Positions 46,615 to 56,518 are shown, numbered from the stretch's first letter. The stretch: DNA of 59,745 bases from Actinomycetes bacterium (GCA_021793295.1 JAJYTA010000007.1:1-59745); one strand, 5' to 3'. Translations and numbers: made by a program. The notes: generated by a model from the letters alone, not told the origin.

Positions 46615-48204
46615 TCAAGTCACGTGGACGTCGATGCCGTGCCGGCCGGACGAGCCGTTCGGCGCCGGCGGCGCCTGCTCACTGGTCTGGACTTCGCCGT
46701 CCGCGGTGACCGCGCGGACCTGCAGTGTGTGATCGCCTGGCTCGGCGTCCCACTCGTAGATCCACTGGCGCCACGTGTCGGCGCTCGGGACGTCGGCCAG
46801 GCGGGCCGGCTGCCACGAACCGTCGTCGACGCGGACCTCTACGCGCTCGATGCCGCGGTGCTGTGCCCAGGCCACGCCGGCGACGGCGACCGTGCCTGCG
46901 GTGACGTCGTCGCCGGAAGCCGGGACGTCGATCCGCGAGGCGACTTTCACCGGGCCCCGCTCAGCCCAGCCGCGGGTCGTCCAGTACGCCTCGAACGCGT
47001 CGAACCGGCTCACCTCGAGGTCGACCACCCACTTGGTGGCGCTGACGTAGCCGTACAGGCCCGGCACGATCATCCGCACCGGGAACCCGTGCTCGAGGGG
47101 CAGCGGCTCGCCGTTCATCCCGACGGCCAGCAGCGCATCGCGACCGTCGGTGAGCGCTTCAAGGGGCGTACCGGCGTTCCATCCGTCGTCGGAGGTCGAC
47201 AGGACGGCGTCGGCGTCAGGCAACGGGCGGGCCAGCGCGAGGACGTCGGCGATCGGCACGCCCGTCCACAGCGCGTTGCCGATCAGACCGCCGCCGACCT
47301 CGTTGGAGACACAGTTCAACGTCAGCCACCGATCGACCAAGCCCATCTCGATCAATGCGTCGTAGTCGATCTCGACTTCGCGTTCGACCATGCCGTGGAT
47401 GCGCAGCGTCCAGTCGGTGGGGTGGATCAGCGGCTCGGACAGCGCGGTGTCGATGCGGTAGAAGTCGGCGTTCGGCGTGCGCCACGGTTCGGCGCCGTCG
47501 ACGCCGAGGTCGACGCTGGCCGGTACGTCCGGCGTCGGCAGGTCGATGCTGGCGGCCAGCTCCTCGCGGGAACTTTCCACGCCGACGCGCCGGGAGGCCA
47601 GCCACCGTCCGACACCGGTGCCGGTGACGGCGAACGCCGCAGCGGCCGTCGCGGCGGTGAGGAACGCCCGCCGGCTCGTCGCCTCAGGCGAGGACGCTGG
47701 TGTCTGTGCGGTCGGCTGATCGACCTGGCGCGAGAGTCCGACCAGCCAACTCAGCGCCGGCAGCGCCACGACTCCGGCAGCACCGACCGGAATGAGGTCG
47801 GCGCCGGTGGTGTCCGGCCGGCTCCACACGGCGATACCCGCCACGGCCAGAAGGGCCAATGCGGCCAGGTGGCCTGCGCCTGGCCTGCGTTCGCTGAGCA
47901 CGCCCACCCCGACGCCGAGGGCCACCAGCACCACAGCCATACCGCCGAGCAGGACGGCCTTGTCGGCGGTACCGAACCACTCGATGGCGAAATCTTTCAG
48001 CCAGCCCGGCGTCATGTCGATGAACGTCTCACCCACCGCGACGAACGGCGTCGTTCCGCGCGCCAAGGCTCCGGCGACGAGTTCGGCTGCGGCCAACCCC
48101 GCAGCGAGGGCAAGCACACCAGCCAACGCCGAGCGCCAGCGCGGCGTCTGCGGCGTGCTCGCCGAAGGCTGCGGCCGCGTGGATGGACGGGACGAAGTAC
48201 TCAC
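46615..48204 (-). CDS. Membrane-anchored sulfite-oxidase-like molybdopterin protein
   Basis: A 529-residue protein. Four or so hydrophobic helices at about 20-165 precede a Tat-like segment (SRRAFLTAATAAAAFAVTG) and a molybdopterin domain of the sulfite oxidase/YedY family. The molybdenum ligand C298 lies in WLTLNCVSNEVGGGLIGNALW; PVRMIVPGLYGYVSATKWV is the usual second signature. A Mo-co dimerisation-like domain ends the protein. GTG 48204 was chosen for its position just after a possible operator; other in-frame starts lie up to 12 codons upstream. The electron partner and substrate are unknown. Confidence 0.87.
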   Translation of the reverse strand: MSTSSRPSTRPQPSASTPQTPRWRSALAGVLALAAGLAAAELVAGALARGTTPFVAVGETFIDMTPGWLKDFAIEWFGTADKAVLLGGMAVVLVALGVGVGVLSERRPGAGHLAALALLAVAGIAVWSRPDTTGADLIPVGAAGVVALPALSWLVGLSRQVDQPTAQTPASSPEATSRRAFLTAATAAAAFAVTGTGVGRWLASRRVGVESSREELAASIDLPTPDVPASVDLGVDGAEPWRTPNADFYRIDTALSEPLIHPTDWTLRIHGMVEREVEIDYDALIEMGLVDRWLTLNCVSNEVGGGLIGNALWTGVPIADVLALARPLPDADAVLSTSDDGWNAGTPLEALTDGRDALLAVGMNGEPLPLEHGFPVRMIVPGLYGYVSATKWVVDLEVSRFDAFEAYWTTRGWAERGPVKVASRIDVPASGDDVTAGTVAVAGVAWAQHRGIERVEVRVDDGSWQPARLADVPSADTWRQWIYEWDAEPGDHTLQVRAVTADGEVQTSEQAPPAPNGSSGRHGIDVHVT

Positions 48205-48229
48205 ACCACGATCATGCGCCGCCGCGCTG

Positions 48230-48264
48230 ATCGATGACACAGCCCGAGCATGATCGTCATCGAT
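48230..48264. promoter_or_regulatory. Inverted repeat between divergent genes
   Basis: ATCGATGAC (48230-48238) and its exact reverse complement GTCATCGAT (48256-48264) are separated by 17 bases. They sit in the intergenic region between the molybdopterin protein and the SDR gene, and could be half-sites for a dimeric regulator of either gene. No regulator gene is adjacent. Confidence 0.4.
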
Positions 48265-48384
48265 TGTTCAGAATCTGCCGGTGCAAGCGCCGCGGGCCGA
48301 CCCGCTGGACAAGAGCAAGCCCAGTGGGAGTCTTGGCTCGAGGGACCATCCGCGCGCATTCTGATCACACCGTGAGGTAGCGAC

Positions 48385-49137
48385 ATGCTTCTCGAGAACA
48401 AGAACGCCATCGTCTACGGCGCCGGAGCGATCGGGCGAGCAGTCGCCCTCGGTTTCGCCGGCGAAGGCGCCACGGTCCACTTGGCCAGTCGCACGGCGGA
48501 ACCACTCGAGGCCGTGGCCGACGAGATTCGTGCGGCCGGCGGCGCCGTGGAGACTGCACAGCTCGACGCGCTCGACGAAACAGCCGTCGCCGAGCATGCC
48601 GACGCCGTCGCCGCCCGAGCCGGACGCATCGACGTCTCCATCAACCTGATCTCCGTTGGCGACATCCAGGGAACACCACTCGCGCAGATGTCGGTGGCCG
48701 ACTTCGAACAGCCGATTCACACCGCGGTTCGGACGACGTTCCTGACGGCGAGGGCGGCTGCGCGCCACATGATCGAGCAGCGATCGGGGGTGATCTTGAC
48801 GTTCGGCGGTGTCGGCGATCCGATGCAGGACTACTTCATCGGCGGCTTCCAGGTGTCACTCGCCGCCGTCGACATGCTTCGCAAACAGCTGGCCGCCGAG
48901 CTCGGCCCGCACGGCATCCGCGTCGTCGGCTTGAAGACCGGCGGCATTGCCGAGACCATCCCGGAGGACTTCCCGGGTCGAGACACTCTCGTCGAGTCCC
49001 TCGTGCAACCCACGATGCTGGGCCGTACAGCCACCTTCCGAGACGTCGCTGACGTGGCCGCCTTCGCCGCGTCGGATCGGGCGGCCTCGATCACCGGCTC
49101 GGAGTTGAACATCACCTGCGGCGCCATCGTGGACTAG
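48385..49137 (+). CDS. SDR-fold protein without the catalytic triad
   Basis: A 250-residue short-chain dehydrogenase/reductase fold. The Rossmann start is IVYGAGAIGRAVALGFAGEG, with VHLASRTAEPLEAV after it. The usual catalytic Tyr-x-x-x-Lys is absent: the aligned segment is GGFQVSLAAVDMLRKQLAAE, with F155 and L159 in place of Tyr and Lys, and the catalytic Ser region reads LTFGGVGD. The only nearby Tyr (Y150) has Gly four residues on. ATG 48385 has GAGGT seven bases upstream. It may bind a nucleotide without normal redox chemistry. Confidence 0.82.
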   Translation: MLLENKNAIVYGAGAIGRAVALGFAGEGATVHLASRTAEPLEAVADEIRAAGGAVETAQLDALDETAVAEHADAVAARAGRIDVSINLISVGDIQGTPLAQMSVADFEQPIHTAVRTTFLTARAAARHMIEQRSGVILTFGGVGDPMQDYFIGGFQVSLAAVDMLRKQLAAELGPHGIRVVGLKTGGIAETIPEDFPGRDTLVESLVQPTMLGRTATFRDVADVAAFAASDRAASITGSELNITCGAIVD

Positions 49138-49151
49138 ACCGGACTTGGCGG

Positions 49152-49233
49152 GCGCACCCCTGGGATTTCTGTCGCATCAACAGGCGTGCATGGGTGGTGC
49201 ACTGGGGAATTGCCTAGTGAACATGATCATTTA
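49152..49233 (+). repeat. Intergenic repeat family A, copy 3
   Basis: About 80 bp with GCGCACCCCTGGGATTTCTG, TCGCATCAACAGGCGTGCAT, GGGTGGTG and the invariant GTGAACATGATCATT. It lies between the convergent SDR and rdgB genes. The right end contributes the last codons and the TAG stop of rdgB. Confidence 0.85.
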
Positions 49234-49837
49234 CGGCGGCGACGTGGGGAGCGATGGCGCGGAACGAGCGGCCGCGATGACTCAGCGCGTCCTTCTCGGC
49301 CGCGGAGAGCTCGGCGGTGGTGCGTGACTCGCCCTCGGGTACGAAGATCGGGTCGTAGCCGAAGCCGTTCGCCCCGCGCGGTTCTCGGATCAGCCTGCCC
49401 TCGACCCGGCCTTCCGCCACGAACTCGCGCCCGTCGGGCCGGACGAGAGCCGCGACGCTGACGAAGGCGGCGCCGCGATGCTCGTCCGGCACGTCCTGCA
49501 GCTGAGCGAGCAGAAGGTGCAGGTTGGCGGCGTCGCCGGCGCCGGGGCCGGCCCACCGCGCGGAGAAGATCCCGGGCATGCCGTTCATCGCGGCCACGGT
49601 GATGCCGGAATCGTCGGCCAGCGCCGGCAGCCCGGTGCCCGCAGCCACGGCCCGGGCCTTCAGCAGCGCGTTCTCGGTGAACGTCAGGCCGGACTCGACC
49701 ACGTCGCCGACCTCGGGGAACTCAGCGACACTCGTCAGGTCGACGACGACACCGGCCTCGGCCAGGATGCGGCGGATCTCGACGACCTTGTGCTCGTTGC
49801 GAGTGGCCAGCACCACCCGCGAGGCAGTGCCGGTCAC
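49214..49837 (-). CDS. rdgB: XTP/dITP diphosphatase (RdgB/HAM1)
   Basis: A 207-residue house-cleaning pyrophosphatase that removes inosine- and xanthosine-type triphosphates. [67 protein letters not shown] and [11 protein letters not shown] are the family signatures. GTG 49837 overlaps the rph stop (GTGA). The normal end is near [10 protein letters not shown]; the residues VNDHVH and the stop are supplied by repeat A copy 3. Confidence 0.95.
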   Translation of the reverse strand: MTGTASRVVLATRNEHKVVEIRRILAEAGVVVDLTSVAEFPEVGDVVESGLTFTENALLKARAVAAGTGLPALADDSGITVAAMNGMPGIFSARWAGPGAGDAANLHLLLAQLQDVPDEHRGAAFVSVAALVRPDGREFVAEGRVEGRLIREPRGANGFGYDPIFVPEGESRTTAELSAAEKDALSHRGRSFRAIAPHVAAVNDHVH

Positions 49838-50556
49838 GATGCCAAGACGTTCTTCTGCAACTCGGTGAGCTCCCGGCAACCCGCCTCGGCCAGCCCCAGC
49901 AACGAATCGAGCTCGAAGCGATCGAACGGCTCGCCCTCGGCGGTGCCTTGCACCTCGATGTAGCGCCCGTCGCCGGTCAGCACGACGTTCATGTCCGTTT
50001 CGGCGCGCACGTCTTCCTCATAGCACAGGTCGAGCAACGGCTCGCCGTCCACGACACCGACCGAGATCGCCGCGACCGAGTCGGTGAGCACGGTGTCCGA
50101 CGCCAGCAGACCACGCTCGCGCATCCACGACACGGCGTCGTGCAGGGCGACGTAGGCACCGGTGATGGCAGCCGTCCTCGTGCCGCCGTCCGCCTGCAAC
50201 ACGTCGCAGTCGAGCACCAGGGTGTTCTCGCCCAGCGCAGCAGTGTCGATGATGCCGCGCAAGGAGCGTCCGATCAGCCGCGAGATCTCGTGTGTGCGCC
50301 CGCCGATACGACCCTTGACCGACTCGCGGTCGGACCGCGTGTTCGTCGAGCGCGGCAGCATCGCGTACTCGGCCGTGACCCACCCGAGCCCGGAACCCTT
50401 GCGCCAGCGCGGCACCCCTTCGGTGACCGAGGCCGCGCAGAGCACGCGGGTACGGCCGAACTCGATGAGAACCGATCCCTCGGCGTTGTCGAGCCAGCCA
50501 CGGTTCATCGTGACCGGGCGGAGCTGGTCGGCCTGCCGGCCGTCGGTGCGAGTCAT
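49834..50556 (-). CDS. rph: Ribonuclease PH
   Basis: A 240-residue phosphorolytic 3'-to-5' exoribonuclease that trims tRNA 3' ends. [20 protein letters not shown] at the start, [18 protein letters not shown] and [13 protein letters not shown] in the core, and [20 protein letters not shown] are the family signatures. ATG 50556 has GGAG four bases upstream. It overlaps rdgB, the usual partner. Confidence 0.96.
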   Translation of the reverse strand: MTRTDGRQADQLRPVTMNRGWLDNAEGSVLIEFGRTRVLCAASVTEGVPRWRKGSGLGWVTAEYAMLPRSTNTRSDRESVKGRIGGRTHEISRLIGRSLRGIIDTAALGENTLVLDCDVLQADGGTRTAAITGAYVALHDAVSWMRERGLLASDTVLTDSVAAISVGVVDGEPLLDLCYEEDVRAETDMNVVLTGDGRYIEVQGTAEGEPFDRFELDSLLGLAEAGCRELTELQKNVLAS

Positions 50557-50607
50557 GGGCTCCAAGCTATCGGTTCGGCTACAGCGGCGGTCGAGCGACG
50601 TGCCCGA

Positions 50608-51348
50608 TCAGTACAAGTGCAGCGGATACACCTCGAACGACGTGGCGAAGCGGCACCCGAGGCGGGTCCCGGCCTCACGAGCCAAGCCCTCGAGGAACTC
50701 CGCCGGGTCGGGATGATCGGGGCCGAGGGCTTCCAAGTACGCTGCGTGGGCGCGCAGCGAAGCGACGCCGAGCTCGAACGTGTCGGTGATCTCGACCGCG
50801 TGCTGTGCCTCGGGCGATCCGGCCGCCCAGACGGCGCGGACGCCGTTCCACGGTTCGAACCCTTCGTCGACGAGCTCGCGGAACACCCAGCGATTGCCGG
50901 CGTCGCGGGCGGCATCGATGACGGCGCGCCCGACGGCGATGTGATCGGCCTGGTTGAGCATCGTCCCGCCGTAGGTCTCACGCGGGTTTCCCGTGATGAC
51001 GATGTCGGGCCGGTGCCGGCGGATCACGCGCGCCAGGTCACGGCGTAGCGCCAAGCTGTACTCCACGACGCCGTCGGGATACCTGAGGAACTCCACGTCG
51101 TCGACGCCCACGATGCGCGCAGACTCGCGCTCCTCCGCTTCGCGCAGCGGGCCGGCCGTCTCCGGCGGTATCGAGTCGATGCCGGCCTCACCGCTGGTGA
51201 CGAGGCAATAGGCCAGCTGCTTGCCCTGTTGGGTCCAGCGCGCGACCGCGGCCGCGGCGCCGTACTCGATGTCGTCCGGATGCGGAGCGATCACCAGTGC
51301 GGACTGCCAGTCCTCCGGCAGCGGCTCCAGTGGCGAGACGTCGGCCAT
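50608..51348 (-). CDS. PIG-L/LmbE-family deacetylase
   Basis: A 246-residue zinc-dependent deacetylase of the PIG-L family (members act on N-acetyl-glucosaminyl groups in mycothiol synthesis or on antibiotics). VIAPHPDDIEYGAAAAVARW holds the metal ligands H23 and D26, and MLNQADHIAVGRAVIDAARD supplies the third. The ATG overlaps the MBL-gene stop by one base. Substrate not resolved. Its position between MBL and rph is extra compared with the mycobacterial order. Confidence 0.88.
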   Translation of the reverse strand: MADVSPLEPLPEDWQSALVIAPHPDDIEYGAAAAVARWTQQGKQLAYCLVTSGEAGIDSIPPETAGPLREAEERESARIVGVDDVEFLRYPDGVVEYSLALRRDLARVIRRHRPDIVITGNPRETYGGTMLNQADHIAVGRAVIDAARDAGNRWVFRELVDEGFEPWNGVRAVWAAGSPEAQHAVEITDTFELGVASLRAHAAYLEALGPDHPDPAEFLEGLAREAGTRLGCRFATSFEVYPLHLY

Positions 51349-52106
51349 CAGACCTCCCAGGTGGCGTCGGGCACGGCCGCTTCCACCGGCCCGTCGTACA
51401 CGGCCCGAGCAGCAGTGACGGCCCGGTGCGGATCGCCCCATGGTGGCACGTGCGTGACCACCAGCCGCTGTGCGCCCGCCGCGGCGGCGTGCTCACCGGC
51501 TTGCCGGCCCGTCAGGTGGATGTCCGGCGGATGCTCGTCGCCGTCGTCGAACGCCGCCTCGCACAGCAGCAGATCGGCGTCGCGGGCGAGCTCGACCAAC
51601 GCCGCGGCAGGTCCGGTGTCACCGGAGTACACGACCGCCTTGCCGTCACGCTCGACGCGGATGGCGTAGGCCGGCACCGGATGGGCCACGCGCACGACAC
51701 GCAAGGTGAACGGGCCGACGTCGAAGGCGCCGTCGGGATGGGTGGCGAAGTCGAACACGCCGGTCAACCCGGGCTCCGGTTCGCGCCCGTAGGCCGCGGC
51801 CATCCGCTTCGCCGAACCTTCCGGCCCGTACACCGGGATACGTCGGTCGATCCCCACCCCGTAGCGCAATGCCACGTAGAGCCCGCACAGGTCCATGCAG
51901 TGGTCGGGATGCAGGTGGCTGAGCACGACCGCGTCGACGTCGGCGAGGCCTTCGGTGCCGACATGACGCTGCAACGGACCCAGCGCACCGTTACCCAGAT
52001 CGACGACGATCCGCGCTCCGTCAGCCTCGATCAGATAACCCGAGGCGGGCGAGTCCGGGCCGGGCATCGAGCCGGAACAGCCCAGCACCGTCAACCGCAT
52101 CGTCAC
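51348..52106 (-). CDS. MBL-fold metallo-hydrolase (Rv1339-like)
   Basis: A 252-residue metallo-beta-lactamase-fold hydrolase. The metal motif is [11 protein letters not shown] (H64, H66, D68, H69), with the later VYSGDTGPA and VVTHVPPW. The Mycobacterium tuberculosis gene at the same position, between murI and rph, is reported as an atypical cyclic-nucleotide phosphodiesterase; the same role is possible here. GTG 52106 overlaps the murI stop (GTGA). Confidence 0.88.
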   Translation of the reverse strand: MTMRLTVLGCSGSMPGPDSPASGYLIEADGARIVVDLGNGALGPLQRHVGTEGLADVDAVVLSHLHPDHCMDLCGLYVALRYGVGIDRRIPVYGPEGSAKRMAAAYGREPEPGLTGVFDFATHPDGAFDVGPFTLRVVRVAHPVPAYAIRVERDGKAVVYSGDTGPAAALVELARDADLLLCEAAFDDGDEHPPDIHLTGRQAGEHAAAAGAQRLVVTHVPPWGDPHRAVTAARAVYDGPVEAAVPDATWEV

Positions 52107-52933
52107 GCCTCCTCGCCTGCGCGTCGCACCACCGGAATCTCACTCGTCTCTTCCACCGAGGCGATCTCGGGCCCGAGGAACCGGTTGCCGAGCCGGAGGA
52201 ACGGACGCGGGTCGCCGGTCGAGCGGAACTGGTGCCGCGGCGGCTCGGTGCGGTCCGCACGCATGAGGTCGTGCTCGGCCAGCACGCGGAACACGTCCTT
52301 GGCGGTCTCTTCCGCGCTGCTGACCAGGGTCACCTGGTCGCCCATCACGTAGGCGATGACGGCGGTGAGTAGCGGATAGTGCGTGCAGCCGAGGACGAGA
52401 GTGTCGACGCCGGCTTCGCGGACCGGGTCGAGGTACTCGTGAGCGACCCGCTCGAGGTCAGGCCCGTGGGTGACGCCCTGCTCGACGAACTCCACGAAGC
52501 TCGGGCAGGCGCGGGTGGTGATGCGCAGATGCGGCGCCGCGGCGAAAGAGTCTTCATACGCGCGCGACGTCACCGTCGCCGTCGTACCGATGACACCGAT
52601 GTGCCCGTTCCGCGTCGCCGCGACGGCACGTCTGACCGCCGGTTGAATGACCTCGACCACCGGGACGTCATAGCGTTCGCGGGCGTCGCGCAACACCGCA
52701 CTGCTCGCCGAGTTGCACGCGATGACGAGTATCTTCACACCCTCGGCGACGAGGGAATCCATGACGTCGAGCGCGTACGACCGCACCTGTGCGATCGGCC
52801 TGGGGCCGTACGGCCCGCGGGCGGTGTCGCCGACATAGAGGACCGGCTCGTGCGGGAGCTGATCGAGCACGGCGCGAGCGACCGTGAGACCGCCCACGCC
52901 GCTGTCGAAGATCCCGATAGGTGCGTCGTTCAT
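52103..52933 (-). CDS. murI: Glutamate racemase
   Basis: A 276-residue enzyme that makes D-glutamate for peptidoglycan. [20 protein letters not shown] contains D10, VIACNSAS carries the catalytic cysteine C73 and LGCTHYPLL the second cysteine C183. ATG 52933 is preferred over an in-frame GTG eight codons upstream because it gives the family start ([12 protein letters not shown]). It begins the murI-MBL-PIG-L-rph-rdgB operon. Confidence 0.95.
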   Translation of the reverse strand: MNDAPIGIFDSGVGGLTVARAVLDQLPHEPVLYVGDTARGPYGPRPIAQVRSYALDVMDSLVAEGVKILVIACNSASSAVLRDARERYDVPVVEVIQPAVRRAVAATRNGHIGVIGTTATVTSRAYEDSFAAAPHLRITTRACPSFVEFVEQGVTHGPDLERVAHEYLDPVREAGVDTLVLGCTHYPLLTAVIAYVMGDQVTLVSSAEETAKDVFRVLAEHDLMRADRTEPPRHQFRSTGDPRPFLRLGNRFLGPEIASVEETSEIPVVRRAGEEA

Positions 52934-53081
52934 CGCTGCACGAGCGTACGCCGCCACGTCCGCGGACGACGATCACCCGGGTGCCGACGTGTCGAAGGCC
53001 ACGTTTCCGGTCGTTCCGGGCGGTGGTCGTCGTGTGATCGTTGCCTGTGATCGTGGGGGCGTGGTTATCGGCGGTGGTTGC

Positions 53082-53308
53082 CTCATGATCGCGCATGCGG
53101 CGTGATCATGAGTCATCGCCGGCGCGATCGCACAACACCTGCGGCGATCATGGGGCACTACCGGCGTCACCGCGCCACAAGCGACCCATGATCTCCGCTG
53201 CGGCGTGATCATGAGGCATCGCCGGCGCCAACGCACAACACCTCTGGCGATCATGAGTCACCTCCGGCGCCACAGCGCCACAGGTGACTCATGATTGACG
53301 CCGCGCCC
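53082..53308. repeat. GATCATGAG palindromic repeats, left cluster (103-bp period)
   Basis: GATCATGAG or its reverse complement recurs at about 53082, 53104, 53146, 53188, 53207, 53249 and 53288. Two units start at 53103 and 53206, exactly 103 bp apart, and share TGATCATGAG, CATCGCCGGCGC, CGCACAACACCT and CCGGCG. The stretch 52934-53445 between murI and the next gene otherwise holds no convincing frame. Confidence 0.8.
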
Positions 53309-53355
53309 ATAATCCGCATGTTGTCTCGGCTCACGGCCCGACCGCGTCCGCTTGG

Positions 53356-53394
53356 TTGTCCACAAGCCGTCGATGCGGCCGGCGTTGTCCACAA
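53356..53394. promoter_or_regulatory. Two DnaA-box-like TTGTCCACAA sequences
   Basis: TTGTCCACAA occurs at 53356-53365 and 53385-53394, 29 bp apart. TTGTCCACA is the actinobacterial form of the DnaA box. They precede the AbiEi/DUF559-type gene and could be a DnaA-linked regulatory site; a chromosomal origin is not expected here because dnaA, dnaN and rnpA are absent. Confidence 0.4.
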
Positions 53395-53445
53395 TTCGCC
53401 GCGAGCGCCTGTTACCCGGACAGGCGCGTGTTGATCATCGTCACC

Positions 53446-54372
53446 GTGAACACCCCGCAGCACGGCGATCACGCCCAGGAAGTCCATGACCTCCTGCGGC
53501 GCCAGGACTTCGTCTTTCGCTACAGCGATGTGTCGGCCTGGCTGACGTGGTCACAGGTCCGGCAGGAGATTCGAGCCGGCCGCTGGCGACGCGTGCACCG
53601 AGGCATCTACGTCGCGCACAACGGCCCCGTTTCCAGGCAGCAAGAACGCCGGATCTGCCTGCTCGCAGCACCACCTGGCTCCGCCCTTGCCGGTCTGACC
53701 GCCGCTGAGCTGGACGGGCTCGAAGGGTTCAGCGTGAACGACGCCTATCTCGTCGTTCCGGCCGGCTTGCGACGCCCCGAGCGGCCAGGTCTGATCACCA
53801 AGCTGTCTCATTGGCTTGGCCCCGAGGACGTGCATCCCGCACGCGAGCCCCGCCGCACGCGAATGGCGCGCAGCCTCGTCGACGGTGCCTCGTGGAGCAC
53901 ATCGGACAACTACGCCCGAGCGATCATCTTGGCCGGCGTGCAACAGCGGCTGGTTCGGTGCGCCGACCTGCGCGACGCGCTGAGCCGGCGCGGGCCGTGC
54001 TTTCGGCATGCGCTCATCGTGGAATCCATCGACGACGCCGAAGGCGGCATCGCGTCGCTACCGGAGCGCGAATTCGACCTGATCCGGCGCCGATGCCGGC
54101 TCCCCGAACCCCGACGTCAGGCGATCGTGCAGGGTCCCGACGGTCGTCACTACCTCGACGCGGACTGGCCGGTATTCGGTGTCACCGCGGAAGTTCACGG
54201 CAGCCAGCACCTGGAGGTCGTCACCTGGAATGCGGACCTGGACCGTCTGGCGGTCATCGCCGCCCACGGCCGCAGAGTGCTCCAGTTCACGTCGCACGCG
54301 GTGCGTCATCAGCGCGAACGCGTCGGTACCCTGCTCACCGATGCCTTGCGCCACGGCGGCTGGCGAGGCTGA
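53446..54372 (+). CDS. AbiEi-like N-terminus plus DUF559/Vsr-like nuclease-fold protein
   Basis: A 308-residue protein. The N-terminal part FRYSDVSAWLTWSQVRQEIR, then AGRWRRVHRGIYVAHNG, is the winged-helix pattern of AbiEi-type antitoxins. The C-terminal part YLDADWPVFGVTAEVHGSQH with a later VLQFTSHAVRHQRERVGTLL resembles DUF559/Vsr-like PD-(D/E)XK domains, with D and E in likely catalytic positions. Such proteins are common in actinobacteria and their function is unknown. The start is uncertain (GTG 53446, GTG 53428 or TTG 53431); no ribosome-binding site is clear. It is flanked by repeats on both sides. Confidence 0.7.
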   Translation: MNTPQHGDHAQEVHDLLRRQDFVFRYSDVSAWLTWSQVRQEIRAGRWRRVHRGIYVAHNGPVSRQQERRICLLAAPPGSALAGLTAAELDGLEGFSVNDAYLVVPAGLRRPERPGLITKLSHWLGPEDVHPAREPRRTRMARSLVDGASWSTSDNYARAIILAGVQQRLVRCADLRDALSRRGPCFRHALIVESIDDAEGGIASLPEREFDLIRRRCRLPEPRRQAIVQGPDGRHYLDADWPVFGVTAEVHGSQHLEVVTWNADLDRLAVIAAHGRRVLQFTSHAVRHQRERVGTLLTDALRHGGWRG

Positions 54373-54470
54373 GCCGGTGACGTCCTGACGACCCGGGCGC
54401 TCGGACTGCCATTCCGGTCTTGACCCGCAACCAACGCAGAATCGCTCGTTGACGTCGCCGCTCAAAGCAG

Positions 54471-54640
54471 GATCATGAGTCAACCGCGGCGCCATAACGC
54501 CGGAAACGCCTCATGATCGCGCCGACCCCATCGCGAACCCGCCATCAACGCCCCATGATCACGCCGCAGCGGCGATCATGAGTCAACCGCGGCGCCGTAA
54601 CGCCGGAAACGCCTCATGATCGCGCCGAACCCCATCACCA
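54471..54640. repeat. GATCATGAG palindromic repeats, right cluster (103-bp period)
   Basis: Two units start at 54471 and 54574, exactly 103 bp apart. Both read GATCATGAGTCAACCGCGGC, then GCC(A/G)TAACGCCGGAAACG and CCTCATGATCGCGCCGA, so each contains an inverted pair GATCATGAG/CTCATGATC. An extra CCATGATC lies between them at 54553. The clusters on the two sides of the DUF559-type gene share motif and period but differ in sequence between motifs. Confidence 0.82.
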
Positions 54641-54665
54641 ACCCGACGCCGAACCATCGCCCACG

Positions 54666-55902
<1,237 letters not shown>

Positions 55903-55967
55903 GGGACGCGCTCCTGAGTGATGGGTAGACGGACCTTCAACAGTGGAAACGATGGCAGGCGGTGCCA

Positions 55968-56381
55968 TCATTCCCCATCGATGATCTTTACCTCTTCTTC
56001 GGTCACCTCGCCGTCGACGATGCGGAAGGATCGGAACTGCGTCTCGCCCTCGATGGCGTCCGAGACCAGCACGTAGTGCGCATTCGGCTCGGAGGCGTAG
56101 GCGACGTCGGTCCGCGACGGGTAAGCCTCGGTGTCGGTGTGTGAGTGGTAGATGACGACGGGCTCCTCGTCGCGCTCGTCCATCTCCTTGTACAGCCGCA
56201 GCAGATCCATCGAGTCGAACTCGTAGAACGTTGGCGAGCGCGCGGCGTTGATCATGGGGATGAACCGCTCTGGCCGATCGGAACCGGCCGGGCCGGCGAT
56301 GACACCGCAGGCTTCGTCCGGGTGGTCCCGGCGGGCGTGGGCGATGATGGCGTCGACGAGGTCGCGGCGGATGGTCAGCAC
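55968..56381 (-). CDS. mec: M67 (JAMM) metallopeptidase Mec
   Basis: A 137-residue zinc protease that releases cysteine from the CysO-cysteine adduct in the mycobacterial pathway. The JAMM centre is complete: E23, H79 and H81 in VIYHSHTDTEAYPSRTD with D92. GTG 56381 gives the usual start (LTIRRDLVDAIIAHA); a TTG three codons earlier also fits. It stands 65 bases upstream of cysO. It could also trim the extra residues from the CysO precursor. Confidence 0.9.
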   Translation of the reverse strand: MLTIRRDLVDAIIAHARRDHPDEACGVIAGPAGSDRPERFIPMINAARSPTFYEFDSMDLLRLYKEMDERDEEPVVIYHSHTDTEAYPSRTDVAYASEPNAHYVLVSDAIEGETQFRSFRIVDGEVTEEEVKIIDGE

Positions 56382-56427
56382 GGCTCCCAAGGATACGTGG
56401 GCGGCCGCGCGACCGGGTCACCACCAG

Positions 56428-56497
56428 GCGTTCTGTCGCATCACCAGGCGTGCACGGGTGGTGTGGCAGGCAATTGCCAAGTGAACATGATCATTTC
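56428..56497 (+). repeat. Intergenic repeat family A, copy 4
   Basis: About 70 bp: GCGTTCTGTCGCATCACCAG, GCGTGCACGGGTGGTGTGGC, AGGCAATTGCCAA and the invariant GTGAACATGATCATT. It sits between the DUF2017 and mec genes (both minus strand), 22 bases past the DUF2017 stop. It contains the 10-bp palindrome GGCAATTGCC and differs from the others by CCAAG instead of CCTAG. Confidence 0.85.
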
Positions 56498-56518
56498 GGA
56501 GTCGAGCCGGCGGAGAAG

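Noticed and set aside
53356-53394. Chromosomal or plasmid origin from the DnaA-like boxes
   Set aside because: Only two boxes are present, with no AT-rich unwinding region and no dnaA, dnaN, rnpA or rep gene.
53082-54640. GATCATGAG arrays as a CRISPR array
   Set aside because: The repeats are palindromic units of about 103 bp, adjacent to each other, without unique spacers of constant length; no cas gene is near.
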